This document shows, one piece after another, positions 13,463 through 13,884 of a DNA stretch of 13,884 bases. Origin of the DNA: Candidatus Aenigmatarchaeota archaeon (GTDB lineage Archaea; EX4484-52; GLR71). Location of the stretch: contig JAGLUQ010000009.1 in assembly GCA_023134675.1 (NCBI GenBank), positions 1-13,884 on the forward strand, given 5' to 3'. The notes under the pieces were generated by a model. It made no database searches. It was not told the origin of the DNA and worked only from the letters and a program-made list of their open reading frames with translations. A program made the position numbers and the translations under genes. Position 1 is the stretch's first letter; every line of letters begins with the position of its first letter.

Positions 13463-13884
13463 TCAATCCCTTTTAACCTTTTCTCTCTCAATCTCTTCCA
13501 TCAGATCTTCCATCCTGCGGATAAACCTTCCTGCATGCTCTAGCATTCTGTCAAGCATGTCGCCTGATATCGTCTTTATCTTCCCGTGCTCATAATCCTT
13601 CCATGTCCTGACAATCTCGTCAGCATATCTCACATACTCCGGCTCAAGCTTTTTCTTCTTCACAAAGACATCTTTAAGGGTAGAAGCAACCATCTTTTGT
13701 GCAGGCGGCGAGAACCCGGCCATTATAAGTGGAGCCTGCCCGGAATCCACAACAGCAGTATATATCTTCTCAAGCACATTAAGCATGAACTCATGCCGTA
13801 TCCTCTTTATCCTCAAAGGTGCCTTACCAATCAAAGCCCGCATAGACTCCTTGGTGCCCGGTATCCTTCCCTGTGACAGCAGTT
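13463..13884 (-). CDS. Helical protein, 5' end outside the window (partial)
   Basis: The frame is open to the window edge with 139 residues visible, so the true start is probably beyond 13884; an internal ATG at 13843 would give 126 residues. The visible part is basic and alpha-helical, with a segment DSGQAPLIMAGFSPPAQKMV around a possible turn and a strongly charged C-terminal helix (RRMEDLMEEIEREKVKRD). There is no transmembrane helix in the visible part. I recognise no family. It is followed after 25 bp by the three MIEF-type genes and is probably in the same operon, so a cytoplasmic partner of those membrane proteins is conceivable. Confidence 0.7.
   Translation of the reverse strand, partial: LLSQGRIPGTKESMRALIGKAPLRIKRIRHEFMLNVLEKIYTAVVDSGQAPLIMAGFSPPAQKMVASTLKDVFVKKKKLEPEYVRYADEIVRTWKDYEHGKIKTISGDMLDRMLEHAGRFIRRMEDLMEEIEREKVKRD

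Overview
This AT-rich, gene-dense window is archaeal. It encodes a diphthine synthase (Dph5), a Trm5-type tRNA m1G37 methyltransferase, a DUF357 protein, a single-domain KaiC/RAD55-like ATPase, and a tRNA interrupted by a bulge-helix-bulge intron. Many genes have a TATA box about 20-27 nt before the start codon, as in leaderless archaeal transcripts. The small envelope proteins and the giant surface protein suggest a DPANN-type archaeon (Woese-/Pace-/Aenigmarchaeota-like), but I cannot place it more precisely from sequence alone.

Layout. At 64-828 (+) is a polytopic membrane protein, converging with a minus-strand membrane-anchored protein that carries an HEIGH zincin-like motif (830-1498). 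Further minus-strand genes follow: DUF357 (1570-1818), a small single-span membrane protein (1830-2066), Dph5 (2109-2840), an unrecognised soluble protein (2866-3375), a single-span protein (3418-3816) whose 5' end lies in an exact 80-bp tandem duplication (3748-3827 and 3855-3934), and a 285-residue protein with an internal duplication (3974-4831). The plus strand then carries trm5 (4895-5716), tRNA-Pro(GGG) with a 31-nt intron in the T-loop (5724-5828), a 1694-residue sequon-rich surface protein (5983-11067) and a KaiC-like ATPase (11128-11850). The right end is a minus-strand operon of three small paralogous single-span proteins (11897-13437), preceded by an unrecognised helical protein that runs off the window (13463-13884).

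How the parts may fit. Two themes stand out. The first is translation fidelity: trm5 lies 7 nt upstream of a tRNA-Pro(GGG) that has G36 and G37, the Trm5 target context, and the window also holds Dph5, which modifies EF-2. This Trm5 appears to lack the N-terminal D1 domain that contacts the tRNA elbow, and the neighbouring tRNA has its intron in the elbow-forming T-loop. The second is the cell envelope: a giant, probably heavily N-glycosylated type I surface protein with a basic cytoplasmic tail sits beside a RecA-fold ATPase, and at least five small proteins start with a similar N-terminal membrane helix (MIEF...SLG) followed by divergent, mostly charged C-terminal parts. That these envelope genes form one system is inference from proximity and shared sequence features.
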